Source: Acidaminobacter sp.
GTDB taxonomy: Bacteria > Bacillota_A > Clostridia > Peptostreptococcales > Acidaminobacteraceae
Assembly: GCA_009881125.1 (NCBI GenBank)
Contig: WXFH01000024.1
Location: 1 to 64,000, forward strand
Direction: 5' to 3'
Length of the DNA stretch: 64,000 bases
Position 1 is the stretch's first letter. Each line of letters opens with the position of its first letter. Both the position numbers and the translations under genes were made by a program. The notes below the pieces were generated by a model. The model was not told the DNA's origin and did not search any database. It saw nothing but the letters and a program-made list of their open reading frames with translations. This document shows, in pieces, positions 1 through 9,654 of this stretch.

Positions 1-196
1 ATTCTTTGCAGATTTCAACGGTTTCATCCGGCAGCGGCTCGCCAAAGACATCAATGGCGGCGCCGCCTGCGAGAACGTGGGTCATGGCAAATTCGTGACC
101 GAAGAGCTCGCCTAGGCGTGAGAGGACAGACTCGGCCTGTCCTGTGATTTCGGGTCCAATGCCATCCCCGGAAATGACGGCTATTTTATATTTCAT
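1..196 (-). CDS. leuB: 3-isopropylmalate dehydrogenase, N-terminal part (cut by window edge)
   Basis: NAD-dependent oxidative decarboxylation of 3-isopropylmalate in leucine synthesis (family knowledge). About 65 codons are visible, reading from the ATG at 196-194. They begin [20 protein letters not shown], the nucleotide-binding start typical of isopropylmalate/isocitrate dehydrogenases. The start overlaps the leuD stop by one base (TAATG), so the two genes are probably translationally coupled. The rest lies beyond position 1. The neighbours leuD, leuC and leuA settle the assignment as leuB rather than isocitrate or tartrate dehydrogenase. Confidence 0.9.
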   Translation of the reverse strand, partial: MKYKIAVISGDGIGPEITGQAESVLSRLGELFGHEFAMTHVLAGGAAIDVFGEPLPDETVEICKE

Positions 197-693
197 TAGG
201 CTTCACCCCTCGACTTTTTGATGGAGGCGATCAGACCGCCGCCGTCGATAATGTCGCGCATGAAAGGTGGGAGTGGCTGAGCCTGATAAGTTTCGCCTTT
301 AGTGATATTTTCGATTTTGCCGCTTTCGAAGTCGACGCGGATTTCGTCGCCATCGGCAATCTTCCTGGCGGCCTCGGCGCATTCGATGATGGGAAGACCA
401 ATGTTGAAGGCATTGCGGTAAAAAATTCGGGCAAAGGTTTCGGCAATGACGCAGGACACGCCGGCGCCTTTGATGGCGATGGGCGCGTGCTCGCGGGATG
501 AGCCGCAGCCGAAGTTGCGGCCGCCAATCATGATGTCGCCCTTTTGAACTTTGCCTGCAAAGGTGTCGTCAATGTCGATCATACAGTATTTTGCGAGAAT
601 TTCAGGGTCTGCGGTGCTCAGGTAGCGTGCCGGGATGATGACGTCGGTATCAATATTATCGCCAAACTTAAAAGCGCGGCCGGATGTGCTCAT
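196..693 (-). CDS. leuD: 3-isopropylmalate dehydratase small subunit
   Basis: Small subunit of isopropylmalate isomerase, which forms the aconitase-like enzyme with LeuC and converts 2- to 3-isopropylmalate. The 165-residue protein is the usual length for the short (archaeal/clostridial-type) LeuD. It carries the swivelling-domain signature around residues 25-70 ([11 protein letters not shown], then [15 protein letters not shown]). An ATG start is preceded by a GAGGA-type ribosome site. It lies 49 bases downstream of leuC and overlaps leuB by one base, within the leuA-C-D-B operon. Confidence 0.95.
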   Translation of the reverse strand: MSTSGRAFKFGDNIDTDVIIPARYLSTADPEILAKYCMIDIDDTFAGKVQKGDIMIGGRNFGCGSSREHAPIAIKGAGVSCVIAETFARIFYRNAFNIGLPIIECAEAARKIADGDEIRVDFESGKIENITKGETYQAQPLPPFMRDIIDGGGLIASIKKSRGEA

Positions 694-742
694 GGAATGT
701 CCTCCTCGTAACGTTAATTATAATAGTAGAAAGTGATCTGAA

Positions 743-2041
743 TCAGGCGCGCTCAGGATTAGCAATCTTGCCGGCAACTGCTGAAGCTGCTGCGACGGCT
801 GGACTTGCCAGATAAATTTCTGACTCGGTGTGGCCCATGCGGCCAATGAAGTTTCTGTTGGTCGTCGCGACCGCGCGCTCGCCTTTTGCCAGGATGCCCA
901 TATGGCCGCCCAGGCAAGGGCCGCAGGTCGGGGTGCTGACAATGGCGCCGGCTTCAATGAAGATCTCGATCAAGCCTTCTCTCAAGGCGTCCAGATAAAT
1001 TTTCTGTGTCGCAGGGAAGATAATGACGCGAACGCCTTTGGCTACTTTTTTACCTTTAAGGTAGCGCGCCGCAATGCGAAGGTCGTCGAGGCGGCCGTTG
1101 GTGCAGGAGCCTATGACTACCTGATCAATTGTGATGGCGCCTTTCTCCTGCTCCATGCGCTCGATTTCGTCAATGGTGCGGGTGTTGTCAGGAGAATGCG
1201 GGAAGGAGACTGTAGGACGGATGGCCGCAAGGTCGATTTCAATAACCTGGGCATAGACAGCGTCCTGATCTGCTTCGAAGATGACGCTAGGCCGCTTGCC
1301 GCGGTTTTCGAGATATGCCTTAGTGCGCTCATCTACCGGGAAGATGCCGTTTTTAGCGCCGGCTTCAATGGCCATATTGGCAATGGTGAAGCGGTCGTCC
1401 ATAGTGAGGCTGGCAACGCCTTCGCCCACGAATTCCATGGACTGGTAGCGGGCGCCATCGACGCCAATTTTGCCGATGATATGAAGAATGACATCCTTGC
1501 CGCTGACGTGCTCTGACAGTTTCCCCTTCAGGACAAACTGGATCGCCTCCGGTACTCTGAACCAGCAGAGACCGGTCGCCATACCCGCAGCCATGTCTGT
1601 GGAGCCTATGCCTGTGGAGAAAGCACCCAGGGCACCGTAAGTACAGGTGTGGCTGTCCGCGCCTATGACGACGTCGCCAGGGACCACGAGACCTTTTTCA
1701 GGCAGAAGGGCATGCTCAATCCCCATTTCACCGATCTCAAAATAATTCTCAATGGACTGGTCGTGAGCAAAGACGCGCATTTGGCGGCACTGCTCAGCAC
1801 TTTGGATGTCCTTGTTTGGCGTGAAGTGATCCGGGACAAGCGCAATTCTCTTGTTATCAAAGACAGCGGGCTGGCCAAGTTTGGTGAACTCTTTGATGGC
1901 AGGCGGCGCGGTGATGTCATTGCCGAGCACGAGGTCGAGCTTCGCCTGGATGAATTCGCCCGGTGCGACGAAGTCTTTGCCGGCGTGGGCGGCGAGGATT
2001 TTCTGAGTCATTGTCATTGGCTGTTTTGCTTGAGTGGACAT
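743..2041 (-). CDS. leuC: 3-isopropylmalate dehydratase large subunit
   Basis: Catalytic, [4Fe-4S]-carrying subunit of isopropylmalate isomerase. The 432 residues match the ~420-residue LeuC/HacA subgroup paired with short LeuD proteins, rather than the ~470-residue enterobacterial form. Visible signatures are [15 protein letters not shown], then IGSCTNGR and [11 protein letters not shown], which hold the cluster cysteines. It lies between leuA (75-base gap) and leuD, and transcription should be controlled by the T-box leader upstream of leuA. A HacA-like homoaconitase role is possible by sequence alone, but the operon makes leucine synthesis far more likely. Confidence 0.95.
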   Translation of the reverse strand: MSTQAKQPMTMTQKILAAHAGKDFVAPGEFIQAKLDLVLGNDITAPPAIKEFTKLGQPAVFDNKRIALVPDHFTPNKDIQSAEQCRQMRVFAHDQSIENYFEIGEMGIEHALLPEKGLVVPGDVVIGADSHTCTYGALGAFSTGIGSTDMAAGMATGLCWFRVPEAIQFVLKGKLSEHVSGKDVILHIIGKIGVDGARYQSMEFVGEGVASLTMDDRFTIANMAIEAGAKNGIFPVDERTKAYLENRGKRPSVIFEADQDAVYAQVIEIDLAAIRPTVSFPHSPDNTRTIDEIERMEQEKGAITIDQVVIGSCTNGRLDDLRIAARYLKGKKVAKGVRVIIFPATQKIYLDALREGLIEIFIEAGAIVSTPTCGPCLGGHMGILAKGERAVATTNRNFIGRMGHTESEIYLASPAVAAASAVAGKIANPERA

Positions 2042-2116
2042 GAATGATGGCTCCTTTTTAGCAGATTTATGAGTGAGGGATCCTTTGCTTTCGCGCCGGA
2101 TCCCTTGGGGTACGTT

Positions 2117-3676
2117 CTACGAGATCACGCGGATAGGGGGTTCTGCAGAAATGGACTCAAGCTTTTGAGCCGCGTTCAGGTAAGCGAGAATACTTGCTTC
2201 AATAATGTCTGTGGAAAGTCCGCGGCCTGTGACAGCGCGGCTGCCTTTCCTGAGCTTGACAATGGCTTCGCCCTGGGCGTCTTCCTGCTCTGTGATGGAC
2301 TGGATCTTGTAATCCTCCAAAGTCGCGCCGGTTTTGACGATTTTCTCAATGGATTTGTAAGCGGCGTCAATTGGGCCGTCTCCGGCAGAGACTTCCTCGT
2401 AGATCTGGCCTTCTACTTCCAGAGCGATCGTCGCTGTGGCGGTGATGGTGTTGCCGCTGTTGATGATGAAACGCTTGAGCTTGTACTTGTTGTGCTCTTC
2501 GAGGTTCATAACATCGTCCTGAAGAAGTGCTTCGATGTCCCGGTCGTCAACGGTTTTCTTTTTGTCCGCGAGGACTTTGAAATCGTCAAACGCGCGGTTG
2601 ACTTCTTCTTTAGTGAGCTCGTAACCCAGGGTCTTGAGACGGTCTTCAAAGGCGTGGCGACCTGAGTGCTTGCCAAGGACCATGGCATTCGTTCTCAGGC
2701 CTACGGACTCCGGGGTCATGATTTCGTAAGTTGAGGCGTTCGCAAGCATACCGTGCTGGTGGATACCGGACTCGTGGGCAAAAGCGTTGGCGCCGACAAT
2801 AGCTTTATTTGGCTGAACGCTGATACCTGTAATGGAAGTCAGGAGCTTGGAAGAACGGGCAATTTGGGTAGTCTCAATGCCGGTCTTGATGCCGTAGTAG
2901 TCGAAGCGTGTCGCAAGACCCATGGCAATCTCTTCAAGGGCGGCGTTGCCGGCGCGCTCGCCAATACCGTTGACGGTACATTCTACCTGCGTGGCGCCTG
3001 CCTTGACGGCAGCCAGTGAGTTGGCGACAGCCAAACCAAGGTCATTGTGGCAGTGGACGGAGATGTCGACTTTGTGGATGCCGTTGACTTTTTCCCGGAT
3101 GGACGAAATCAGGCTGCTGTATTCCATAGGGGTTGTATAGCCAACCGTGTCAGGCACGTTGAGTGTCGTTGCGCCGGCTTTGATGACGGCTTCGAAGATG
3201 CGGTACAGGAATTCGGGGTTGGATCTCGTCGCGTCTTCCGCTGAGAACTCTACGTCCTCGCAATAGCGCTTGGCGTATTTGACCATAGCCACCGCGCGTT
3301 CGAGAACAGCATCCGGCTCCATTTTGAGCTTATACTGCATATGTATGTCGCTCGTCGCAATGAAGGTGTGGATTCTAGGGCGCTTCGCGTACTGGACAGC
3401 TTCCCAGGCCACGTCGATGTCCTTTTCGAGGGCTCTCGCCAAACTGGCGACCGTCGTCTCCTTAAGCTCCTTGGCTATGGTCTGGACGGATTCAAAATCG
3501 CCGGGAGAAGCTATGGCAAAGCCGGCTTCAATGATGTCTACTTTCATTTTCTCAAGCTGTCTGGCCATGTCGATTTTTTCTTTAAGGGTCATGCTGCAGC
3601 CCGGGGACTGTTCCCCGTCGCGAAGCGTCGTATCGAAAATTTTGATCGTCTTGTCCGGTTGAATGATTGTACTCAT
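2117..3676 (-). CDS. leuA: 2-isopropylmalate synthase
   Basis: Condenses 2-ketoisovalerate with acetyl-CoA, the committed and usually leucine-inhibited step of leucine synthesis. The 519 residues are full length. The TIM-barrel catalytic domain begins [17 protein letters not shown] (HMGL-like signature), and metal ligands are seen in [13 protein letters not shown]-terminal LeuA allosteric domain lies at about residues 385-510. The start ATG at 3676 follows an AAGGAGG ribosome site. It is the first gene of the operon, about 110 bases downstream of the T-box terminator. The ending suggests no truncation. Confidence 0.96.
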   Translation of the reverse strand: MSTIIQPDKTIKIFDTTLRDGEQSPGCSMTLKEKIDMARQLEKMKVDIIEAGFAIASPGDFESVQTIAKELKETTVASLARALEKDIDVAWEAVQYAKRPRIHTFIATSDIHMQYKLKMEPDAVLERAVAMVKYAKRYCEDVEFSAEDATRSNPEFLYRIFEAVIKAGATTLNVPDTVGYTTPMEYSSLISSIREKVNGIHKVDISVHCHNDLGLAVANSLAAVKAGATQVECTVNGIGERAGNAALEEIAMGLATRFDYYGIKTGIETTQIARSSKLLTSITGISVQPNKAIVGANAFAHESGIHQHGMLANASTYEIMTPESVGLRTNAMVLGKHSGRHAFEDRLKTLGYELTKEEVNRAFDDFKVLADKKKTVDDRDIEALLQDDVMNLEEHNKYKLKRFIINSGNTITATATIALEVEGQIYEEVSAGDGPIDAAYKSIEKIVKTGATLEDYKIQSITEQEDAQGEAIVKLRKGSRAVTGRGLSTDIIEASILAYLNAAQKLESISAEPPIRVIS

Positions 3677-3785
3677 TTTTTTGACCTCCTTGTTCTGGAT
3701 GAATCCATTTGTGCCGATGGTGTTTAAAGATGAGAAATAACTTAACCGTAAGATTCTGATCCTCAGAAAAAGTGTTTTTCTGCAA

Positions 3786-4095
3786 CAAAAAAGAGCGCGT
3801 CCTATGCAAGGACGAGCTCTATGCCCGCGTTACCACCTTTTTTTTGCCTCCTGCTTCAAATGGGAGACAACTCTCTACGGTTCAAACAAACCTGTGCCGA
3901 TAACGGGGCGACCGGATGCTCTTAATGCCGAAAGTCTTAAAAGGTTTCGGAGCATCTGCTCAGGAGTGAGAGTCTTACTGATGTCACTGCCGGCTTTCAC
4001 CATGTCCGGCTCGCTTTGAATGACGGGTGCAGTAAGGGTATGTCTCCATCAGCGCAAAAATTGCTATTAGGGTGTGAATGTTAAGAATATTTATT
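3786..4095 (-). promoter_or_regulatory. T-box riboswitch leader of the leucine operon
   Basis: Reading on the minus strand, a ~300-base leader precedes leuA. It holds the conserved T-box element AAGGTGGTAACGCGGG (3824-3839), followed immediately by a GC-rich hairpin with arms GAGCTCGTCC / GGACGCGCTC and a T-run (3786-3820), which is an intrinsic terminator. An AGTA-type motif and a CTC triplet lie in the likely Stem I specifier region near 3955-3985, which would match tRNA-Leu. Established mechanism: uncharged tRNA binding stabilises the antiterminator. The exact specifier codon is my inference, since I did not fold the RNA. Confidence 0.9.
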
Positions 4096-4101
4096 AAACG
4101 A

Positions 4102-4130
4102 ATCTTAACAGGTGGGGCTTAGATTGTCAA
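4102..4130 (-). promoter_or_regulatory. Sigma-A promoter for the leuA T-box transcript
   Basis: On the minus strand, TTGACA (4130-4125), a 17-base spacer and TAAGAT (4107-4102). The -35 is perfect and the spacing is optimal. It would start transcription near 4095, just upstream of the T-box Stem I. Confidence 0.7.
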
Positions 4131-4332
4131 CACTTGGGGAGAAAAATTTTATAAATTTTTATTTTTGACGCTCATACGGCTCGCAGGGCGGGATTGGATG
4201 CTCTGATGGGTTGTATGGAATTCGGTACAAGATACGGCGCTTGTGGGGGGATTGAAAAAAAGTATTTTTTGAAAATTCAGAAGACTGAGGTTGCGGCAGA
4301 AGAGGTATAATGGGGGTGAGGGGGTGGGGCAG

Positions 4333-6384
4333 GTGACCATCGGCAAAAAAACGGAAAATGAAAAACAGGTGATTTCAACAGCGTGTCCCCTGGATTGCTG
4401 GGATGCGTGTTCAATTTTGGCTACGGTGGAGGACGGTGTGATCAAGTCGCTGGCCGGGAATCCGGCGAATCCTGTGACGGGGAAGGGGCTGTGTTCAAAA
4501 GGGCTGGCCCATATGGCGAGGCGGACGCATCCTGAGCGGCTTAGGCGTCCGCTGGTCAGGGACGCTGCGGGAGAAGGCTTTCGGGCAGTGACCTGGGATG
4601 AGGCGCTGGATCTGGTGGCGGATAGGCTGGATCAGATTCGCCGGGAGGGTCCTGCCACGGCGGTGCTGCACTGCGCCCATGCGGGGAGTGTTGGGCTGCT
4701 GAAGAAGCTGGAGGCCAGGTTTTTCAGTGCCTATGGCGGGGTGACCACTTCTGTGGGCAGCTTGTGTGAAGGCGCTGGGCATCAAGCGCAGAACTACGAT
4801 TTTGGCGCTGCCATGAGCCACGAGATTTCGGATGTGGTGAATGCCCGCGTGGTCGTGATTTGGGGGCGGAATCCGGCGGAAACCGGGATTCATGCCATGC
4901 CTTTTTTGAGGCAGGCGAAAGAACGCGGCGCTGAGATTGTGGTGATTGATCCTCGCGGGTCAGCGACTTCTGCGGCTTTGTCAGCTCAGCTTGTGACGCC
5001 GCGGCCGGGGACGGATGGTGCGCTTGCCTTATCCATTGCGCATGTGCTGATTGAGGAAAACCTGGTGGATGCAGAGTTTATACGTCGTCATGTCAAAGGG
5101 TATCCGGCTTTTAAAGATGCGGTTAAGCCGTGGACGCCGGAAGCGGCTGAGGCGGAAACGGGGGTTTCGGCTGAGGTGATCCGGTCGCTGGCGCGTCTGT
5201 ATGGAAGTGCCAAGCCTGCCTGTCTGTTGGTGGGTTATGGCGTGCAGCGCTATACCAATGGCGGGGAGACCGTCAGGGCTATTGATGCGCTGGCGGCGAT
5301 TACCGGTAATATTGGGATTTCCGGTGGCGGTGTGAATTATAACAATGACCGGATGTCCGGGTATTTGGACTCCGAGGTGCTGAGCGGCCAGTCTCTCAGA
5401 GTGCACCACAGAACCTATCCGAGACCAATGATGGCGGATTTTATCCTTTCTGCGAATCATCCCAAAATTAAGGCGATCTTTACGACTAAGGCCAATCCCG
5501 TGACGCAGTTCATGGACACCGGGAAAATGCTGAAGGCCTTTGAGTCCGTTGACTTTAAGGTAACCATTGACCAGTTCATGACGGATACGGCGCAGGTCTC
5601 GGATGTCGTGCTGCCTTGTGCGCACTTTCTGGAAACGACGGATGTGATCCTGCCGCCGGCAGTGCACTCCTATTTGACTTATTGTTCGCCGGTCGTCGAG
5701 GCGGACCCCTGGGTGCCGTCTGAGCACTGGATTTTCACGCAGTTAGCCAAGCGCCTTGGCCTCGAGGCTTTTCCGGCGCAGAGCGAAGAGGCGTGGCTGG
5801 AGTTAGCTTTGAAGCCGTTATCAGAGGCTTTAGGTTATTCGGTGGACGTACTGAAAAAGGAGCCTGTGCCCGTTCATGAGAAGGATTCCGAAGTGGACAA
5901 CGGCTTGGTGGCATGGTCAGAGTTGACGTTTAAAACGCCAAGCCGCAGAATTGAGCTTTGGTCCAACCGGGCCGGCATGGATGGCTTTGATCCGGTGGCG
6001 GTCTATAGACCTGTCGGGAAGCGGCCTTCGCCCGAAGAGCCTTATTATCTCCTGACGCCGCATATCAAGGAGTCCCTGCATTCTCAGCATTTCCTGGATC
6101 TTTTTGGACAGGCTCTTCCGGTGGCTTATCTTGGTCTGTCTGCAGCTAAAGGGCTTGGGGTAGCCGATGGTGACAAAATCAAAGTGTTCAATTCCACAGG
6201 GCAGCTGATCTGTACCGCAAAGGTGGAGGCGGATCAGAGTCCGGAGCTCGTTTTAATCCATGAAGGCTGGTGGCTGCAAAAAGGCGGCGGCGTCAATCAG
6301 CTGGTTGCGGAACGCGCCGCGGGGATGGGGCTGCACGCGGCTTATTATGAAGTCACTTGTAATGTGACTAAATGTAATGGGTAG
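4333..6384 (+). CDS. Molybdopterin-dependent oxidoreductase (DMSO reductase superfamily, formate-dehydrogenase-like)
   Basis: A cytoplasmic-looking Mo/W-bis-PGD enzyme of about 683 residues with no Tat signal. The N-terminus holds a [4Fe-4S] motif, CPLDCWDAC followed ~27 residues on by LCSKG. A cysteine in SLCEGAG lies just before the VVIWGRNPAET segment, the place where formate dehydrogenases carry their Sec/Cys metal ligand. The C-terminus is a molydopterin dinucleotide-binding domain (from about residue 585). I chose GTG 4333 because of the purine-rich GGGG stretch before it. A TATAAT at 4306-4311 would place the transcript start between it and the more upstream TTG (4291). The substrate cannot be told. 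No electron-transfer subunit adjoins it. The first codons contain the GACCATCGGC repeat. Confidence 0.8.
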   Translation: MTIGKKTENEKQVISTACPLDCWDACSILATVEDGVIKSLAGNPANPVTGKGLCSKGLAHMARRTHPERLRRPLVRDAAGEGFRAVTWDEALDLVADRLDQIRREGPATAVLHCAHAGSVGLLKKLEARFFSAYGGVTTSVGSLCEGAGHQAQNYDFGAAMSHEISDVVNARVVVIWGRNPAETGIHAMPFLRQAKERGAEIVVIDPRGSATSAALSAQLVTPRPGTDGALALSIAHVLIEENLVDAEFIRRHVKGYPAFKDAVKPWTPEAAEAETGVSAEVIRSLARLYGSAKPACLLVGYGVQRYTNGGETVRAIDALAAITGNIGISGGGVNYNNDRMSGYLDSEVLSGQSLRVHHRTYPRPMMADFILSANHPKIKAIFTTKANPVTQFMDTGKMLKAFESVDFKVTIDQFMTDTAQVSDVVLPCAHFLETTDVILPPAVHSYLTYCSPVVEADPWVPSEHWIFTQLAKRLGLEAFPAQSEEAWLELALKPLSEALGYSVDVLKKEPVPVHEKDSEVDNGLVAWSELTFKTPSRRIELWSNRAGMDGFDPVAVYRPVGKRPSPEEPYYLLTPHIKESLHSQHFLDLFGQALPVAYLGLSAAKGLGVADGDKIKVFNSTGQLICTAKVEADQSPELVLIHEGWWLQKGGGVNQLVAERAAGMGLHAAYYEVTCNVTKCNG

Positions 6385-6488
6385 GAGCATCTTTAATGAA
6401 AGTGACGAGTTCGGGGGATAGTTGACGGTGTGATCCAAGACCGATTTGGAAAGCGCGGTTCGGAGTTTTATGACTGGAGGTGTTAGCT

Positions 6489-7085
6489 GTGACCGAAAAA
6501 GAACTGCTGATGTTTTTCAAGTCGCTTGACCGGGCTTATTTTATTGACGGTCCCTCTAAAGCGCTGGCAGGGCTGGATCACGCGCTGCCAATAGGCTATG
6601 GGCAGACTATTTCTCAACCCAGCCTGGTGTTTGAAATGACCTGGCACTTAGCCCTTGAACGTGACAGTAAAGTGCTGGAAATAGGGACGGGTTCAGGGTA
6701 TCAGACGGTTTTTCTTGCGGAATTTGGCGGTTCGGTTTACACTATAGAACGTCTGGAAGAACTGGCGGTCCCAGCCAGGACGCGTCTTGAGGGGCTTGGC
6801 TACAGCAACATTCGATTCAGGATTGGGGATGGCAGCGGAGGCTGGCCTGAAGCCGCGCCTTTTGACCGCATTATAGTCACTGCGGCATCTTCCGCGGTTC
6901 CGGTTGAACTGGTTGAGCAGCTGGCAACCGGCGGAAGAATGATTTTGCCGGTGGGCGTTCCCGGGGACCAGGATTTGCTTTTGGTGGTCAAAGACGCAGA
7001 GGGCGTTGTATCCCGGAGGGTATTGACCAAAGTCGTTTTTGTGGAACTGGTTGGGAAATATGGCTGGGATGGGTTTGAGGATTGA
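6489..7085 (+). CDS. pcm: Protein-L-isoaspartate O-methyltransferase-family protein
   Basis: An S-adenosylmethionine-dependent methyltransferase resembling PCMT, which repairs isoaspartyl residues in aged proteins (family knowledge). The SAM-binding motif VLEIGTGSGYQT is clear, preceded by GYGQTISQPSLVFEM, the PCMT substrate-loop region. The usual G-D-G loop follows (RIGDGSGGWPE). The length, about 198 residues, is normal. I take GTG 6489 as the start because GGAGG at 6476-6480 sits 8 bases upstream. An earlier in-frame GTG (6480) overlaps that site. It is probably co-transcribed with the following thioesterase (57-base gap). Confidence 0.82.
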   Translation: MTEKELLMFFKSLDRAYFIDGPSKALAGLDHALPIGYGQTISQPSLVFEMTWHLALERDSKVLEIGTGSGYQTVFLAEFGGSVYTIERLEELAVPARTRLEGLGYSNIRFRIGDGSGGWPEAAPFDRIIVTAASSAVPVELVEQLATGGRMILPVGVPGDQDLLLVVKDAEGVVSRRVLTKVVFVELVGKYGWDGFED

Positions 7086-7142
7086 AATGATTAATAGCTG
7101 AGTGTATAGAGACTAAACTGACTTCATTTTGGGAGGGTTCAA

Positions 7143-7601
7143 GTGGTAAATAATATTTCATTCACAAGGGCGGAGACCTGTATGGTTATGGAGCCGCGAC
7201 ATAGTAATATTATGGGCAATGTTCATGGTGGAGAACTCATGAATCTGATGGACAATACTGCCGGGATTACGGCCTTCAAACACTGCAAAGGCGACGCTGT
7301 GACGGCAAGAGTGGATGAAATCGTCTTTCTAAAGCCGATCCACATTGGAGATATTGTAACGTGTGTAGGTCAGTTGACCTATGTAGGGCGAAGCTCTATG
7401 CAGATCATGGTCAGCATTTATGTCAATGACTTCAGCTCGGATGTCATGCCGGAGGCCTCTCTCAAGGCGTTTTTCACCATGGTGCATATAGTAGATGGTG
7501 TGCCGACACAGGTACCGCGTCTGGTGCCAAAAACGCCTGAGGAACATGCGTTATATGCATTGGGAGAGAAGAAGTACTTAGAGATTAAGGCGAAGTATTG
7601 A
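7143..7601 (+). CDS. Acyl-CoA thioesterase, hotdog fold (YciA/BACH type)
   Basis: A 152-residue single-hotdog protein. The segment NIMGNVHGGELMNLMDNTAGITA is the acyl-CoA hydrolase signature with the catalytic Asp. A second conserved region, ARVDEIVFLKPIHIGDIV, follows. Such enzymes hydrolyse short or medium acyl-CoA to free acid and CoA, and the exact chain length is not predictable here. A GTG start at 7143 has GGGAGGG nine bases upstream. It ends 36 bases before a terminator hairpin made from the dispersed GTGTCAGACACC repeat. Confidence 0.85.
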   Translation: MVNNISFTRAETCMVMEPRHSNIMGNVHGGELMNLMDNTAGITAFKHCKGDAVTARVDEIVFLKPIHIGDIVTCVGQLTYVGRSSMQIMVSIYVNDFSSDVMPEASLKAFFTMVHIVDGVPTQVPRLVPKTPEEHALYALGEKKYLEIKAKY

Positions 7602-7636
7602 AAGTGGAAAGCGGAGTCGCCGGCATACGCCTATTG

Positions 7637-7669
7637 AAACTCGGTGTCAGACACCGAGTTTATTTTTTT
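7637..7669 (+). terminator. Terminator hairpin built from the GTGTCAGACACC repeat
   Basis: AAACTCGGTGTC and GACACCGAGTTT form a perfect 12-base inverted repeat around a single A (7637-7661), followed by ATTTTTTT. It probably terminates the thioesterase transcript. The left end of the insertion sequence begins at 7670, directly after the T-run. Confidence 0.7.
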
Positions 7670-9568
7670 GGAAAGGGGCTGTTGCAAAATAGCTCCCCCA
7701 AAAAGAATAGACAGATGGAAATCGAGTTGATGACCATCTGTCTATTTTATTGCAAAAAATGAATCAGGACCGGCTCCAAGAGCCAGTCCCGATAGGGTAT
7801 AATTGATTTATGACGAACCAAATAACCCTAGATCATCATAACTCTAAAGCCCAATTTTGGCAACTGCCAATGAATTTTAGTGTGGGCACATTAATTCCAG
7901 AGGATAGCAAGGTCAGACTGGTGTGCAAAATAGTAGAGAGGATGGATTTAAGCGCAACAATAAGCACCGTGCCTCAAAAGGGCAGAAAGCCAGCCTTAGA
8001 TTTTGTTAACTTCCTAAAAATTGTTCTTTTCTGTAATAGCGAAGGAAAATCATCAAATCGAAAAATTGAAGATTTTTGTGAGTATGATGTGAGAGGACAC
8101 TACCTTCTTGGAGGTAGAAAAGCGCCGGATCACACCACGATCTGTCGATTTCAAAATATGCTCAATGATCATATGGCGGATTTATTGAGACAATTTGTGG
8201 AAATCCTCATTGAAGACGGGCATGTAGACCTAAAGAGTCTGTATATAGATGGGACTAAGATTGAAGCAGTCTCCAATAGATACACCTTTGTATGGCGCAA
8301 AGCTGTCGAAAAATATCAAAGCAAGTTAAAAGAACGCATGCTCAAAGAACTCGACATGCCAGAGGATAGTACGTTAAAAGAAGTCCAATCAAGGGTGTGC
8401 GCGGAGTTTAACAATATCAGAAACACATGCAGCAAGCTGAAAATTGAGTTTGTGCGTGGTGTAGGTCATCGCAAGACCGCGCAGCAACGTGAGTATGAGT
8501 ACTATAAAGAGATAAAAGAAAAGTTTGAGACGTACGAAAAGCATCTTGAGGCTATGGGCACCAGAAACAGTTACTCAAAGACAGACCATGATGCAACCTT
8601 CATGCGCATGAAAGATGATCATATGCGAAATGGTCAACTTAAGCCTGCTTATAATATCCAAATGGCTTCAAGTGGCGCATTTGTCGTAGGCGTGATGGGC
8701 AGCCAGCATTCGAATGATCTGCATACACTGAAGCCTTTTCTCGAAGAACTGCTGGCGGCGTTTAGTGCTCGCATAAAAAACATCGTCACAGACGCAGGGT
8801 ATGAAAGCGCAGAAAACTACGCTTATCTAGCCAGAAAAGGATTGAAAGCATACATTAAACCGGCAAATCATGAGACGAAAGACACAAAAAAAGTCAGAGA
8901 AGACATCAGTCGAAGAGAAAACATGCAATATATGGAAAATGAAGATGCCTAAGTCTGCAAAGCTGGCAAAAAGCTCATCCGATGTAAAGACAGCATCAAG
9001 AAATCTGCTTCAGGCTTCGAAGACATCAACTGGGTCTACACATGCTTTGAATGCAAAGGCTGCCAATACAGTGACCAATGCATTAAAAGCCGAAAGAATC
9101 CAGATCCTGAGAAGAAGAGCCTGAAGTTCTCTCCTGCCTTTGAAGCGTTCCGTAGTCAATCCGCAGAAAATATTGCATCAGAAGAAGGCATCAACGAGAG
9201 GATTAACCGTTCCATTCAAGCGGAAGGTGTTTTTTCAAAAGTTAAAGATGGTCTCGCTTATGACCGGTTTCGACGTAAGGGCATGAAAAAAATTGTAGCG
9301 GATATGATTATGGTTGCTATGGCGATTAACCTGAACAAACTCCATAATAAAATCCAAAACAACCAAACCGGCATTATCGAGTACAAAAAAGCGGCTTAGA
9401 CCAGAAACTTTAAAACATGGTGGCTAGGCTTTTTTGTCGACCCTATAATTATTGCTTATGGGTGACTCGCGTTAAAAATCAAATATCTCAAAAGCATGCA
9501 ATTGCAAATAGTACATAAAAAGAGCTGCTGCAAAACTAAATTTACTAGTTTTGCAACAGCTCCTTTCC
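7670..9568 (+). mobile_element. IS1182-family insertion sequence, ~1.9 kb
   Basis: Terminal inverted repeats are 7670-7689 (GGAAAGGGGCTGTTGCAAAA) and 9549-9568 (its complement with one mismatch). A second, inner copy of the right end at about 9519-9540 makes that end a strong hairpin. Near the left end lies a stem-loop with arms AATAGACAGATGG / CCATCTGTCTATT (7705-7747), probably blocking read-in transcription. A second IR (GGACCGGCT/AGCCAGTCC) and a TATAAT at 7797-7802 precede the transposase. Both outer flanks contain the CAGACACCGAGTTT repeat, so the element seems to have landed in a repeat array. No target duplication is obvious. Confidence 0.85.
7810..9399 (+). pseudogene. IS1182-family transposase with one in-frame stop codon
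   Basis: A DDE transposase of 529 codons if read through. The N-terminal DUF772-like domain (about residues 20-110) and the DDE domain (IDGTKIEA, TDAGYESAENYAY) are intact. At 8950-8952 the reading frame meets TAA inside ...YMENEDA(stop)VCKAGKKLIRCKDS. The downstream sequence continues in the same frame through the cysteine-rich segment (CFECKGCQYSDQC), with INERINRSIQAEGVF and RFRRKGMKK motifs, to TAG at 9397-9399. Relatives usually have Tyr at this point, so a single TAT/TAC to TAA change explains it. The element is probably inactive, or has only just been inactivated. Confidence 0.85.
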
Positions 9569-9602
9569 ATCAGACACCGAGTTTTCCATTTTGCAGACAA
9601 AT

Positions 9603-9640
9603 AAAAAAAGGTCCATTTCAGTTGCGAAATGGGCCTTTTT
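9603..9640 (-). terminator. Terminator after the LysM gene
   Basis: The inverted repeat AAAAAGGTCCATTTC / GAAATGGGCCTTTTT with loop AGTTGC. A-rich on one side and T-rich on the other, so it can act in both directions. It lies 15 bases beyond the stop of the minus-strand LysM gene. Confidence 0.8.
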
Positions 9641-9654
9641 GAATGTTAATTTAA

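Noticed and set aside
830..1516. 228-codon plus-strand frame over leuC
   Set aside because: Shadow of leuC; no family features.
8950..8952. Stop-codon readthrough or recoding in the IS transposase
   Set aside because: TAA is the least read-through stop and no stimulatory structure is seen. A point mutation is simpler.
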